Counted from the stretch's first letter, positions 1 to 7,377 are shown. The stretch is DNA of 64,000 bases from Actinobacteria bacterium UBA6100 (GCA_002423585.1 DIWS01000009.1:62478-126477), one strand, 5' to 3'. Translations and numbers: made by a program. The notes: a model not told the origin generated them from the letters alone.

Positions 1-1
1 A

Positions 2-130
2 ACGTTCGGCTTCGATCAGGAGGCACACCTCGACGAAGGCACGATGTGGCCGACCTCCTTCGCGCTGACTGAACTGACCGCCACGGATGAAGCAGCGATT
101 GCCGCGCTCGTTAAGAAGGCGGTTAGCTGA
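2..130 (+). CDS. DUF1801-family protein, C-terminal fragment
   Basis: An open frame enters from the left edge and stops at TGA 128-130, giving the last 42 residues. The tail ([14 protein letters not shown], then ALVKKAVS) matches my recollection of small DUF1801/YdhG-like proteins, whose function is poorly known. The gene lies left of the attC at 189-268 and points against the cassette orientation, so I read it as a reversed gene in a cassette whose own attC is outside the window. The start is not visible. Confidence 0.6.
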   Translation, partial: TFGFDQEAHLDEGTMWPTSFALTELTATDEAAIAALVKKAVS

Positions 131-188
131 GTCGCCGCATACAGCGAACGCCGCGAGAGGCGGGCTCCGCAGCGTATCCTGGGTCCCT

Positions 189-268
189 CCAACGCACTGT
201 GCTTCAGCCGCGAACGAGCGACTTCGATAGCCGAGCGCTCGGCCGTGTCGGGTGGAAGCGCTGGTTAG
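189..268 (-). repeat. attC site 0 (degenerate)
   Basis: The plus strand reads CAACGCACTGTGCTTCAGCC at the left and GGGTGGAAGCGCTGGTTAG at the right, with the centre able to pair. The left core is CCAACG instead of CCTAACG, so the site is decayed relative to the others. It is the apparent attC of the cassette holding the membrane-protein gene at 1371-2033; an IS30 element now lies between them. Confidence 0.75.
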
Positions 269-284
269 GTGCCGCGAATTCAGA

Positions 285-1362
285 TACTAAGTGCAACGCC
301 CCCCGGGCACGAGGGTGAGGCAATCTGGGACACTTCTGGTTCCTCGACTCCGCCAAGAACAGGGGAACCACACATGAAGTATCGCCAGATCACCTCAGGA
401 GGAAGATACGCCATATCCGCGCTGCGGAAGCGCGGACTCTCGATGCGGCAGATCGCTGCCGAGCTTGGACGTGCGCACACGACGATATCGAGGGAGATAC
501 GCCGCAACAGCTGCAACGACGGGTGGTACCGGCCCTTCAAAGCATCGCATCGCACCAGGGGCAGACGCTCCAGGTCGAGACGCAACGCGCTGATCACGCC
601 CGAGCAATGGGCCGTGGTCGACCGGTATCTGTGCATGGATTGGAGCCCTGAGCAGGTATCGGGCTTCTTGCGGGTCGAGGGCATCATGCAAATCAGCCAC
701 GAAGCGATCTACCTTCATGTGTGGGCGGATAGGCGCACCGGGGGCGACCTGTGGCGTCATCTGCGCCACGCGAACAAGCGATGCCGCAAGCGCTACGGAG
801 GTCGCGACTGGCGAGGCAGACTCGCAGGTAAACGCCACATCTCCGAGCGACCGCCCGAGATCGAGAGCCGCGAGGAGACGGGCCACTGGGAGATCGACAC
901 GGTGATGGGCGACGACCAGGCGAGACACAGCGCGGTGACCGTCGTGGAGCGCGCGACCGGCTTCTTGCAGATGGGCAAGCTCCAACGGCATCGCGCCGCC
1001 GACACCGCGGAGTGCTGCATCGAGCTCATCAGGAGGAGGCCAGACGCGTTCGTGACGATCACCTCCGACAACGGCACGGAGTTCCACAACTACCGCGACG
1101 TGGAGGCGGCCACCGGGGTCGAGTTCTACTTCGCCACCCCGCACCACTCCTGGGAGCGCGGTACCAACGAGAACACGAACGGACTGATCCGCCAGTACCT
1201 GCCCAAGCGCACGAGCTTCGCGCACGTGACCCAGGCCGACCTCGACGCGATCGCGGCGAAGCTCAACTCACGGCCGCGCAGGAGGCTCGGCTACAAGACG
1301 CCGGAGGAATGCTATGCACAATCATAGGAGGGCGCTCAGGAAGGCCGTGTGTTGCACTTCAA
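285..1362 (+). mobile_element. IS30-family insertion sequence
   Basis: Short terminal inverted repeats flank the transposase: AAGTGCAACGC at 290-300 on the left, and GTGTTGCACTT at 1349-1359 on the right, whose complement is AAGTGCAACAC. The element carries a single transposase gene. Its exact outer ends and any target duplication are not clear by eye. It was inserted between attC site 0 and the 3' end of the next cassette gene. Confidence 0.75.
374..1327 (+). CDS. IS30-family transposase
   Basis: 317 residues. The N-terminus has an IS30-type helix-turn-helix (GLSMRQIAAELGRAHTTISR, residues about 21-40). The DDE catalytic core follows: first Asp in GHWEIDTVMG, second in TITSDNGTEF, and Glu in WERGTNENTNGLIRQYLPK. 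The C-terminal LNSRPRRRLGYKTPEE is a family signature. I chose ATG 374 because the HTH begins just after it; an in-frame upstream ATG at 269 would add a non-conserved leader lying across the inverted repeat. The gene looks intact and so may be active. Confidence 0.93.
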   Translation: MKYRQITSGGRYAISALRKRGLSMRQIAAELGRAHTTISREIRRNSCNDGWYRPFKASHRTRGRRSRSRRNALITPEQWAVVDRYLCMDWSPEQVSGFLRVEGIMQISHEAIYLHVWADRRTGGDLWRHLRHANKRCRKRYGGRDWRGRLAGKRHISERPPEIESREETGHWEIDTVMGDDQARHSAVTVVERATGFLQMGKLQRHRAADTAECCIELIRRRPDAFVTITSDNGTEFHNYRDVEAATGVEFYFATPHHSWERGTNENTNGLIRQYLPKRTSFAHVTQADLDAIAAKLNSRPRRRLGYKTPEECYAQS

Positions 1363-1370
1363 ACTTGAAC

Positions 1371-2033
1371 TCAGGCAGTGTCAACTTCCGCATGAGGCGC
1401 CGTCGGAGGCTCGGCCGTTGTTGCGAGGCTAATGCACTTCTCCGAACTGCTCCTCAGGCTCGTGTAGCACCAGGCGAGTTGTGATGTGAGGGCCATGAAG
1501 AACGCGGCCAAGAAGACGCCCACGACGTAGCCGTCGACCCACAGGCCGACCAGCAGACCAAGTAGCGTGGAGGTGACCAGCACCGGCGCCAGCAGTGAGT
1601 GAATGAACGTCCCCTTGAGAAATGCGCGAGGGGTTTGAATATGCGTCGGGTGCGGATACGAGGCACCGGGATACGGTGCGCCCCGTCCACGATCCAGGAA
1701 CCACACCGTGATTGCATGGTTGAGCGCGCGAAAGTGTTCGTAGCTCCCCTTTTGGCCAACCGTGAAGCCGACGATTGCCAAGCCGTACACGCTGAGAAAC
1801 GCGAAGACAAGGCTAGTGGCCTCCCTGGCTGCCAGGAGCGACAACCACACCGACTCGAATGTGCTCGACTGCTGATCTCTGATCGCGACAAGCCCCAAGA
1901 CGCCGGCGACCAGCAAGAAGTACATGTTGAGCTGCTTCACCCGCATCTCTTCGATGTGGCGCATGTAGGCCCAATGCTCCTTGAACTGTTCAGCGAAAAA
2001 GGCGGCACTCTGACTGTCGTCCTTCGGTTCCAT
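1371..2033 (-). CDS. Cassette-borne multi-pass membrane protein, unknown function
   Basis: 220 residues. I do not recognise the family. A soluble N-terminal stretch with EQFKEHW and EEMRVKQLN comes first. At least four hydrophobic segments follow: about residues 37-53, 72-92 and two between about 140 and 185. The Ser/Thr/Pro-rich tail looks unstructured. The stop is only 12 bases from the IS30 right repeat, so the original 3' end and the link to attC site 0 may have been altered by the insertion. The upstream border is attC site 1. Confidence 0.7.
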   Translation of the reverse strand: MEPKDDSQSAAFFAEQFKEHWAYMRHIEEMRVKQLNMYFLLVAGVLGLVAIRDQQSSTFESVWLSLLAAREATSLVFAFLSVYGLAIVGFTVGQKGSYEHFRALNHAITVWFLDRGRGAPYPGASYPHPTHIQTPRAFLKGTFIHSLLAPVLVTSTLLGLLVGLWVDGYVVGVFLAAFFMALTSQLAWCYTSLRSSSEKCISLATTAEPPTAPHAEVDTA

Positions 2034-2072
2034 CTTGCCCCCTGCCGCAAACGAGGCCGCATGACAACTGCC

Positions 2073-2166
2073 TAACGTCGAGTGCTTCAGCTGTGGCGCG
2101 CCGGCGAGCGCTTTCCGCCCGAGTCTACCGCACGAGGCGCGCCGTCTGTGTGGAAGCGCTTGTTAG
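2073..2166 (-). repeat. attC site 1
   Basis: 94 bases. The plus strand starts TAACGTCGAGTGCTTCAGCT and ends GTGTGGAAGCGCTTGTTAG. The central part carries a CCGCCCGAGTCTACCGCACG block that is shared with attC sites 3 and 10. It terminates the VapBC cassette, 8 bases beyond the vapC stop codon. Confidence 0.93.
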
Positions 2167-2174
2167 CCACTCCG

Positions 2175-2549
2175 CTACCGCTTGGGACGGAACTCGACTC
2201 CTGGAAGACCCTCGAAGTGGGCATCTTGCGTCCACAGTAGGGCTTCGCGGGAGCGCGCGGTCGCGAGGATGATCGAATCCGCCATGGCGAGCCCCGTCTC
2301 AAGCGAGATCCGCGCGGCATCCAGCGACAGGGCCGAGTTCAGATCCACGACCTCACCCTGCAGCATCACGGCGATAGCGTCGAGCGCCGAAGCCTCATCC
2401 GCTATCTGACGCGTGCGCTTGAACACCTCGAACACGGTCAGAGTGGGGACGACGAGTTCCTCCGGAGCCTCGATCGCCTGAGCGAACTCGGTCGCGTTGG
2501 GACCGTCTCCGAAGTACTCGAGCCACGCCGAGGAGTCGACGACGTTCAC
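2175..2549 (-). CDS. vapC: PIN-domain toxin, VapC family
   Basis: 124 residues with the PIN ribonuclease acidic set: Asp in MNVVDSSAWLEYF, Glu in TVFEVFKR, Asp in GLAMADSIILATA and Asp in LLWTQDAHFEGL. VapC toxins cleave RNA, often initiator tRNA or 23S rRNA; the target here is unknown. The GTG start at 2549 overlaps the TGA of the antitoxin gene at 2546, so the pair is translationally coupled. The pair occupies one integron cassette. Confidence 0.93.
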   Translation of the reverse strand: MNVVDSSAWLEYFGDGPNATEFAQAIEAPEELVVPTLTVFEVFKRTRQIADEASALDAIAVMLQGEVVDLNSALSLDAARISLETGLAMADSIILATARSREALLWTQDAHFEGLPGVEFRPKR

Positions 2550-2755
2550 ACCCGGTCCTCCCGGTCGCGCTCGAAGGTGGTGTCGAGGCCACGCAGCATA
2601 CCCCGAAGCTCGCGTGCGGGCTTCAGCGGGATGAACTCGATCCGGTCGCCGTAGGCGATGACTTGGACCTTCTGCCCGGGGACCAGGCGCAACTGCGTGC
2701 GAATCGCCTTGGGGATCACGACCTGGTACTTGGGTGAGATGGTTGCCGCTTCCAC
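2546..2755 (-). CDS. vapB: AbrB/MazE-fold antitoxin, VapB family
   Basis: 69 residues. The N-terminal swapped-hairpin DNA-binding motif is clear (TISPKYQVVIPKAIR, LRLVPGQKVQVIAYGDRIEF). The C-terminal tail, rich in Arg, Asp and Glu, would wrap the toxin. The start is GTG 2755, behind an AGGAGGT at 2761-2767. It is the first gene of the VapBC cassette and has its own promoter, which suits a cassette expressed independently of integron promoter Pc. VapB-VapC complexes usually repress their own promoter. Confidence 0.92.
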   Translation of the reverse strand: MEAATISPKYQVVIPKAIRTQLRLVPGQKVQVIAYGDRIEFIPLKPARELRGMLRGLDTTFERDREDRV

Positions 2756-2781
2756 GATGGACCTCCTATCGACATACGCTC

Positions 2782-2810
2782 AGTATATCGATGTGCAAAA
2801 CGTATGACAA
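2782..2810 (-). promoter_or_regulatory. Sigma-70-type promoter of the VapBC cassette
   Basis: On the minus strand TTGTCA (2810-2805) is followed after exactly 17 bases by TATACT (2787-2782), about 27 bases upstream of the vapB start. Both hexamers are close to consensus. This is the best promoter in the array and is independent of intI. Confidence 0.8.
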
Positions 2811-2854
2811 CCGTACGGAGCGGCGAGAACGCCGCTGCCGGAATTGGATGTGGC

Positions 2855-2934
2855 TAACGTCGAGTGCTTCAGCTGCGCGCCGATGCCTTCCATGTCAGTC
2901 TACCTCGTGCGCGTCAGCTGGATGCGCTTGTTAG
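2855..2934 (-). repeat. attC site 2
   Basis: 80 bases, from TAACGTCGAGTGCTTCAGCT to GTCAGCTGGATGCGCTTGTTAG on the plus strand. The stop codon of the RelE gene at 2931 is formed by the conserved core of this site. Confidence 0.93.
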
Positions 2935-3248
2935 GCGTTTCCTCCGAGACCGGGATCCAGCAGCCGCTCGCTGCGCCACACACGGACGATCGTCACGGAC
3001 AGCTCGTCGCGACGATAGACTATCCGGAACGGCGGATGCTCCAACTCGCGCAGCCATGTGGTGTCGAACTCAGGGACCACCTTGCCGCTGTCAGGGAACG
3101 TCTCGAGCTGGCGGACACGGTCGATGTCCTCCGTCGCCAGACGCCGCCCAACCTCGGGGACGTCCTGCGACGCATACCAGGCCATCATGTCGTGCAGGTC
3201 GTCTCGCGCGGACTGCGCAAACTCCACGCGGATGCGCGCGCCCATCAT
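2931..3248 (-). CDS. RelE/ParE-superfamily toxin
   Basis: 105 residues, the usual length for the superfamily. Seen: the N-terminal beta strand IRVEFAQSARDDL, helix segment YIDRVRQLETFP, then SGKVVPE, FRIVYRRDELSVTIVRVWRSER. RelE toxins cut mRNA on the ribosome, while ParE relatives poison gyrase; the sequence alone does not decide between them. The start overlaps the antitoxin stop at 3245. The TAA stop lies in the attC core, so the gene fills its cassette to the last usable base. Confidence 0.9.
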   Translation of the reverse strand: MMGARIRVEFAQSARDDLHDMMAWYASQDVPEVGRRLATEDIDRVRQLETFPDSGKVVPEFDTTWLRELEHPPFRIVYRRDELSVTIVRVWRSERLLDPGLGGNA

Positions 3249-3523
3249 TCAAGTCCGAGTGAGCGCACGACCTCGTCGAGCGCCATGACCCGGCCAGCTT
3301 CGATGTCCGCGAGGCCGGCGACCACCGCGCGCATGAAGTCCCGCTCCTCTTGGGCGGCCTCGAACTCGTCGAGCCCCTGTACGACAGCGACACCGCGTCC
3401 ATGGCTCGTGAGCAGTACGGGCCGGCCAGTCTCTTCGACCCGGCGCACGACCTTGCCGGGATTGATCTTCATGTCGCCGAGCGGGACAACATCCTCCGAG
3501 AACTTCACCGCTGAGCTGCGCAT
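3245..3523 (-). CDS. Phd/YefM-family antitoxin
   Basis: 92 residues. The family core is visible as MKINPGKVVRRVEETGRPVLL, then TSHGRGVAVVQGLDEFE. The remainder is a charged helix that would bind the toxin. It precedes and overlaps the RelE-like gene. A short inverted repeat upstream (3551-3572) is a likely autoregulatory operator. Confidence 0.9.
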   Translation of the reverse strand: MRSSAVKFSEDVVPLGDMKINPGKVVRRVEETGRPVLLTSHGRGVAVVQGLDEFEAAQEERDFMRAVVAGLADIEAGRVMALDEVVRSLGLE

Positions 3524-3550
3524 AGCGGACCTCCAAACAGTATCGATATT

Positions 3551-3572
3551 CTGGTGCCGATTGTAGCACCAG
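3551..3572. promoter_or_regulatory. Inverted repeat, likely antitoxin operator
   Basis: CTGGTGC (3551-3557) and GCACCAG (3566-3572) form a 7-base perfect inverted repeat with an 8-base spacer, 28 bases upstream of the Phd-type antitoxin start. Position and form fit autorepression by the toxin-antitoxin complex. The assignment is an inference. Confidence 0.5.
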
Positions 3573-3593
3573 CGTGAGGGTCCGGAATACGCC

Positions 3594-3689
3594 TAACGTC
3601 TCGGCGCTTCACCAGCGGCGCGCCGGCCAGCGCTTGCCACCCGAGTCTACCGCACGAGGGCGGCGCTTTCTGCTGGAAGCGCCTGTTAG
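3594..3689 (-). repeat. attC site 3
   Basis: 96 bases, from TAACGTCTCGGCGCTTCACC to TGCTGGAAGCGCCTGTTAG on the plus strand. Its central block resembles sites 1 and 10. Its core supplies the TAA stop (3686-3688) of the RelE-like gene. Confidence 0.93.
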
Positions 3690-3991
3690 GCCGAGCCCGA
3701 ACGCAGCTCATCTGCGTCGATGAGCTCGCGACCGCACCTGACCGTGAGTATTTCTACCGTCTCACCCACGTCGTAGAAGACACGGTACGACTCGAACACG
3801 AGTTCACGCGCATCGTCCGCGTCTACGTCGCGCGCCGGCTTGCCGCTCAGCGGGAACGCCGCAAGCTGCGTGTCGACATGGTCGAACAGTCGCTCGACCC
3901 GCTCCCGTGCGGTAGCGGGACTGTCCTGGGCGATGTAGGCCGCGATCTCGACCACGCGATCGATGGCACGCGGTGACCAGACTACCCGCAT
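3686..3991 (-). CDS. RelE/ParE-superfamily toxin
   Basis: 101 residues from ATG 3991. Characteristic segments: MRVVWSPRAIDRVVEIAAYI, then FPLSGKPARDV, ARELVFESYRVFYDV and VEILTVRCGRELI. The reading frame is open further upstream, but 3991 gives the canonical N-terminus and lies immediately past the antitoxin stop. It forms a one-cassette toxin-antitoxin pair with the Phd gene at 3993-4271. The stop codon is in attC site 3. Confidence 0.9.
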   Translation of the reverse strand: MRVVWSPRAIDRVVEIAAYIAQDSPATARERVERLFDHVDTQLAAFPLSGKPARDVDADDARELVFESYRVFYDVGETVEILTVRCGRELIDADELRSGSA

Positions 3992-3992
3992 C

Positions 3993-4271
3993 TCAGGCAA
4001 GACTGCCGAGGACCTGCGCTCTGGCCTCGTCATGCGAGACACCCTCGCCAGCGGCAAGCTGTGCGCGTGCAGCAGCGATGTCCTCGATGGTCTCGAGCCG
4101 CTCGCGCATCACCGCGTACTCAGCGATGTCGACGACGACCACTGCGCCGCGGCCGTGCTGCGTGAGCACGAGCGGGCGCTTCGTATCATTCACGCGCTTC
4201 ACGAATGAGGCGATCTCAGCACGGAACTCCGAGAGCGGGCGGATGTCCTCGTCGAGCTTGAGTGGACGCAT
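3993..4271 (-). CDS. Phd/YefM-family antitoxin
   Basis: 92 residues. The N-terminal family signature is RPLSEFRAEIASFVKRVNDT, followed by KRPLVLTQHGRGAVVVVDIAEY. The C-terminal helix is charged. It lies just upstream of its RelE-like partner, with the stop 2 bases before the toxin ATG. It resembles the antitoxin at 11042-11323 closely enough (RPVTEFRA, TKRPVILTQHGR) to suggest a shared ancestor within the array. Confidence 0.9.
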   Translation of the reverse strand: MRPLKLDEDIRPLSEFRAEIASFVKRVNDTKRPLVLTQHGRGAVVVVDIAEYAVMRERLETIEDIAAARAQLAAGEGVSHDEARAQVLGSLA

Positions 4272-4282
4272 GGGATGCTCCT

Positions 4283-4312
4283 TGTACGCTAGGATGTACA
4301 GATTTCAGTATA
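4283..4312 (-). promoter_or_regulatory. Promoter -10 and operator-like repeat of a toxin-antitoxin cassette
   Basis: On the minus strand a TATACT -10-like hexamer lies at 4312-4307. Just downstream is an inverted repeat TGTAC (4283-4287) / GTACA (4296-4300) with an 8-base spacer. This would place an operator in the leader of the antitoxin gene. No good -35 was found. Confidence 0.45.
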
Positions 4313-4352
4313 CCCCTGCTCGGAGCCATGGCAAGGCCGCAGTGCCTCGGCC

Positions 4353-4432
4353 TAACGTCTTGGCGCTTCAGCTGCGAACAAGCGCTTGCTTCAGCCTAGC
4401 GTTAGCGTGAGTCAGCCGGAAGCGCGGGTTCG
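4353..4432 (-). repeat. attC site 4
   Basis: 80 bases, from TAACGTCTTGGCGCTTCAGC to GTCAGCCGGAAGCGCGGGTTCG on the plus strand. The right core is GTTCGGC instead of GTTAGGC. The centre has a TCAGCCTAGCG block also seen in sites 9 and 13. The hydrolase gene ends inside this site. Confidence 0.88.
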
Positions 4433-5322
4433 GCGCGCAGCAGATAGTCGTCCAGGAAGCTGATGACGCGCTGCTCGTATTCCTCAGGGTATTGGGAGAG
4501 AGCACCCGTGTGCGTGACACTCGGAACGACCCAGAGAGTCGCTCGCTCATCCAGGGTGTCTGCGAAGTATTGGTTGAATGCCACTTCGAGCTCGTCGTCA
4601 CCAGCTGCGATCAGCATGAACGATTTCGATTCCGAGCGAAGCATCTCACCGAGCAACGGTTGGGGCGGTTCCGTCCAGGTGAGCAGACGGACCGTCGAGT
4701 ACATGACACGAGCTATGAAGTTGCGCACCAGCGGACGTTCGGAGGGCAGGGCGAGGAGCTCTTCGGTGCAGCGGCGGGTTGCGCCGTCACTGATTGCCGC
4801 ACGGATTTGGGGGCATTCACCCGTCGCGCCCAGCAGAACCTCGCCGCCCATCGAAGACCCAAGCGCGCCTATCACATCAACACCGTCTTGCTGTTCCAGG
4901 AACTCCACTGCAGCGGCCACGTCGCGGGTTCCTTCCCAGCCCAGGCGGTTCACTGCGCCTTCGCTATCTCCGTGACCGCGCAGATCCAAGGAGAGTACTC
5001 CGTAGCCGTGCTTCGTGAGCATCGCCGTCTGGCGTCGCATGCCTTCCCGCGAACCTCCGGCTCCGTGCACAACTATGACGGCAGCGCGATTCGTGGATGC
5101 CGAGTACCACGCAGCGAGTTCGATGTCGTCCGAAGTAGTGATCGTGACTTCTCGAAAGCCCTCTGGGGCCGCCCCCACATCCGCATGCGATGGCCACACA
5201 GCCGCCACGGCCATGGCAACCGGAAACCCGATGTAGAGAGCCAAAATCAGACCGAGGATGGTCCAACCGATCCCGCGTAGGAGGCGGGATCCAATGCTGC
5301 GTGGTTCTTCCATCCGACTCAT
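4402..5322 (-). CDS. Alpha/beta-hydrolase, membrane-anchored
   Basis: About 306 residues. One N-terminal transmembrane helix (roughly residues 14-36, WTILGLILALYIGFPVAMAV) precedes the catalytic domain. Seen: the oxyanion segment VIVVHGAGGSREGM, nucleophile elbow GALGSSMGGEVLLG (Ser), AAGDDELEVAFN (acid Asp) and a late VPSVTHTGALS (His). This is the Ser-Asp-His triad of esterase/lipase-like hydrolases; the substrate is unknown. ATG 5322 was chosen because it follows GAGAGAAAG and because the open frame further upstream runs through attC site 5. The gene ends 31 bases inside attC site 4. Confidence 0.87.
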   Translation of the reverse strand: MSRMEEPRSIGSRLLRGIGWTILGLILALYIGFPVAMAVAAVWPSHADVGAAPEGFREVTITTSDDIELAAWYSASTNRAAVIVVHGAGGSREGMRRQTAMLTKHGYGVLSLDLRGHGDSEGAVNRLGWEGTRDVAAAVEFLEQQDGVDVIGALGSSMGGEVLLGATGECPQIRAAISDGATRRCTEELLALPSERPLVRNFIARVMYSTVRLLTWTEPPQPLLGEMLRSESKSFMLIAAGDDELEVAFNQYFADTLDERATLWVVPSVTHTGALSQYPEEYEQRVISFLDDYLLRAEPALPADSR

Positions 5323-5345
5323 CGCGACTTTCTCTCTGCTGCGCC

Positions 5346-5446
5346 TAACGTGTTTGCGCGTAACCAGCAACGCGGCCGCGCGCGCTTCCTTGCGCCGAGG
5401 ATACCCTTGCATGGCCGCGTTGTCTGGGTTGACGCGCCTGTTCGAC
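5346..5446 (-). repeat. attC site 5 (divergent arms)
   Basis: 101 bases. The outer arms are TAACGTGTTTGCGCGTAACC and GGTTGACGCGCCTGTTCGAC, and inner arms GCAACGCGGCC / GGCCGCGTTG pair. The arm sequences differ from the array consensus and the right core is GTTCGAC, so this cassette probably came from another integron lineage. Confidence 0.85.
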
Positions 5447-5520
5447 ACACCCCAGCCCTTCTGCCGTGAGCGGTCTCCCGACACCGCACAGTCTATCGGG
5501 GTCATCTCAGCCGCCGCCGA

Positions 5521-5832
5521 TCATGCCTTCCACGGGAACAGCAGCCACGTCGTCCACGCGAGCACGCCGACCGTGAGCACAAGGCGGATCGGCATCGCCC
5601 ACGGCATCGTCCAGATCCACAGTGCGATCATCCATGGTAGGAATAGCAGCCACAGCAGCAGTTGCACGGCCAGCGGCAGCGAGCGGGTCCACGACCACAC
5701 TTCGTTGAGCCGACCGGGGTCGGTGATCAGCAGGTAGCCGAAGGCACCCGTGACCACCACCGACAGCACGAACATCGATATCGACCACGCTGCTTCGCCC
5801 GCGGTCTGCCCTGCGATAGCGATCCCTTTCAT
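5521..5832 (-). CDS. Small membrane protein under TetR control
   Basis: 103 residues from ATG 5832, which follows a GGAGGAAG ribosome-binding site. Three hydrophobic segments are visible: TAGEAAWSISMFVLSVVVTG, LAVQLLLWLLFLPWMIALWI and RLVLTVGVLAWTTWLLF. I do not recognise the family. A GGAAACC/GGTTTCC palindrome (5853-5872) sits just upstream, matching repeats before the TetR gene that precedes it, so it is probably repressed by that TetR protein. Confidence 0.75.
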   Translation of the reverse strand: MKGIAIAGQTAGEAAWSISMFVLSVVVTGAFGYLLITDPGRLNEVWSWTRSLPLAVQLLLWLLFLPWMIALWIWTMPWAMPIRLVLTVGVLAWTTWLLFPWKA

Positions 5833-5852
5833 CGTTCTTCCTCCGTGTTCGC

Positions 5853-5872
5853 GGAAACCCACAGCGGTTTCC
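5853..5872. promoter_or_regulatory. TetR operator candidate 1
   Basis: Perfect inverted repeat GGAAACC (5853-5859) / GGTTTCC (5866-5872), 6-base spacer, with a further TTTCC copy just to the right. It lies between the TetR gene and the membrane gene, upstream of the latter's ribosome-binding site. Confidence 0.65.
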
Positions 5873-5929
5873 AGTTTCCATTGGGCCGAACAAAGGGCGG
5901 CCAGGTCCTGCACGGACGCCCTGTGGTGC

Positions 5930-6466
5930 CTACCTCAGGAAGTTCAAGATGCGCCCGAGCAGTTCGGCGTCGTGATCGATCGCCGGACTCTCGTTCACCA
6001 TCACCAGATAGTCGAGCACCATCGCAGCGACCATGCGCTCGATGAAGTCGACGTCTCCCGCCGAGAACTCCTCCGCTTCGATACCCCCCGCGATGAGCTC
6101 GCGCAGCAACTCGCCGTTCGCCTGCCGGAAGCTCTCGGCTGCGATTTCGTACTCGCGCATCCACTCGTCGTGACCGGTCTCGTTGATGTGCGCGCGTGCG
6201 GATTTCAGCACGAATCCCACCACCGCCTCCACCCTCGCCGCGAAGCTGGGCAGCGTCGCCACCGCTGCGGCAAGCCGCATCTTCTCGCGCGCAGCCTGCT
6301 CGGCGACGACGTGTGTGTAGATGTCGCGCTTGCCGTCGAAGTGGACGTAAATCGTCTTCTTCGAGATGTGCATCTCGCGCGCCACTTCGTCGAGGGTCGC
6401 CTTGTCGTAGCCTACTCGGCCGACTAGCTGCTCGAAGACCCCGGCGATCTGCTGCTTGGTGCTCAT
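5930..6466 (-). CDS. TetR/AcrR-family transcriptional regulator
   Basis: 178 residues. The N-terminal helix-turn-helix is intact (ATLDEVAREMHISKKTIYVH, residues about 23-42); the rest is the helical ligand-binding and dimerisation domain. The gene shares a cassette with the small membrane protein at 5521-5832. Three copies of a GGAAAC-type palindrome, two before this gene and one before the membrane gene, support autoregulation and control of its neighbour. The ligand is unknown. Confidence 0.9.
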   Translation of the reverse strand: MSTKQQIAGVFEQLVGRVGYDKATLDEVAREMHISKKTIYVHFDGKRDIYTHVVAEQAAREKMRLAAAVATLPSFAARVEAVVGFVLKSARAHINETGHDEWMREYEIAAESFRQANGELLRELIAGGIEAEEFSAGDVDFIERMVAAMVLDYLVMVNESPAIDHDAELLGRILNFLR

Positions 6467-6512
6467 CGGTTCACAACTCCCCGCGACTCGCTGCCGGTAC
6501 TGTCGCCGGCGC

Positions 6513-6539
6513 GGAAACTCTCAACGGGTTGGAGTTTCC
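6513..6539. promoter_or_regulatory. TetR operator candidate 2
   Basis: Perfect inverted repeat GGAAACTC (6513-6520) / GAGTTTCC (6532-6539), 11-base spacer, 47 bases upstream of the TetR start. Confidence 0.65.
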
Positions 6540-6544
6540 CTCAT

Positions 6545-6571
6545 GGAAACTTGTTTGTCAAGTGGGTTTCC
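6545..6571. promoter_or_regulatory. TetR operator candidate 3
   Basis: GGAAAC (6545-6550) / GTTTCC (6566-6571), with inner ACTTG / CAAGT extending the dyad. It lies beside candidate 2 and shares its half-site, giving a tandem operator before the TetR gene. Confidence 0.6.
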
Positions 6572-6654
6572 GAAGGGAACCTTTTCGGACTCTCTGGCAC
6601 TGGGGAGCGGCGAACTGAGCATGGGCACGGCGGGTGCGACCTCAGGGTTGCGTC

Positions 6655-6737
6655 GAACGTCTTGGCGCTTCAGCTGCGCGCCAATCCCCTGCAGTTCAGC
6701 CTGCGACTCCTGCGCGTCAGCCGGAAGCACTTGTTAG
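6655..6737 (-). repeat. attC site 6
   Basis: 83 bases. The left arm on the plus strand is GAACGTCTTGGCGCTTCAGC and the right arm is GTCAGCCGGAAGCACTTGTTAG. The left core is CGAACG instead of CTAACG, matching the GTTCGAC core type of the neighbouring site 5. Confidence 0.9.
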
Positions 6738-6761
6738 CTACGCCGTCGGTGGCTCAGGGGG

Positions 6762-7028
6762 CTAGCGCTCATGCCAGACCGCGACGATCCACACGGCATC
6801 GTTCGTGATGAGATAGAAGAACCTGTACGGGTTCACCAGGACCTCGCGATACGGCAGGTCCGGGAACTCGGGAACGACGCGACCCGACTCCGGAAAGTCC
6901 TTCAGTTGCTCGAGTCCGGCGACCGAGCGCTCGAGCATCGCATCTGCAGCGACCGGACTGTCCTGCCCGATGAACTCCAGCGCCTCCAGCAACTCCCGAC
7001 GCGCCGAGGGCGTGAACCGAACCCTCAC
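6762..7028 (-). CDS. RelE/ParE-superfamily toxin
   Basis: 88 residues. Seen: MRVRFTPSARRELLEALEFI, LEQLKDFPESGRVVPEFPDL, YREVLVNPYRFFYLI and VWIVAVWHER. The PYRFFY and AVWHER segments are typical of ParE/RelE toxins. The start at 7028 overlaps the antitoxin stop at 7025 by 4 bases. The pair forms one cassette ending at attC site 6. Confidence 0.92.
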   Translation of the reverse strand: MRVRFTPSARRELLEALEFIGQDSPVAADAMLERSVAGLEQLKDFPESGRVVPEFPDLPYREVLVNPYRFFYLITNDAVWIVAVWHER

Positions 7029-7306
7029 GCGGAGTCCCTCGCCAGCAGGAGACGTGCTTCCTCCATCACTTCGTCGAGGTCGTAGCCGACACCAGCAGCG
7101 ATCTCAGCCTCGCCCCTCGCCAGAAGGCGCAGGATCTCGAGTTCCCGCTGGGTGCGCTGATACGCGCTCGAGCTCACGAGCACCGCCGAAGCACGACCGC
7201 GCTGGGTGATGAACACCGGTTCGTCGGATGTGGCGGCCCGCTTGATGACGCCGGCCGTGTCTTGTCGCAAGTCGGAAATCGGAATGATGTTGGGCATCGC
7301 ACTCAT
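7025..7306 (-). CDS. Phd/YefM-family antitoxin
   Basis: 93 residues from ATG 7306, chosen because AGGAGGT lies 8 bases upstream. Core: NIIPISDLRQDTAGVIKRAA, EPVFITQRGRASAVLVSSSAY. The C-terminal Glu-rich helix is the expected toxin-binding part. First gene of its toxin-antitoxin cassette. Confidence 0.9.
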   Translation of the reverse strand: MSAMPNIIPISDLRQDTAGVIKRAATSDEPVFITQRGRASAVLVSSSAYQRTQRELEILRLLARGEAEIAAGVGYDLDEVMEEARLLLARDSA

Positions 7307-7377
7307 TAGCAGCACCTCCTACGGTACAACCAACGATACCACCATGACCGCCTGGATGCGAGTGTCGTGGCTGTAGC

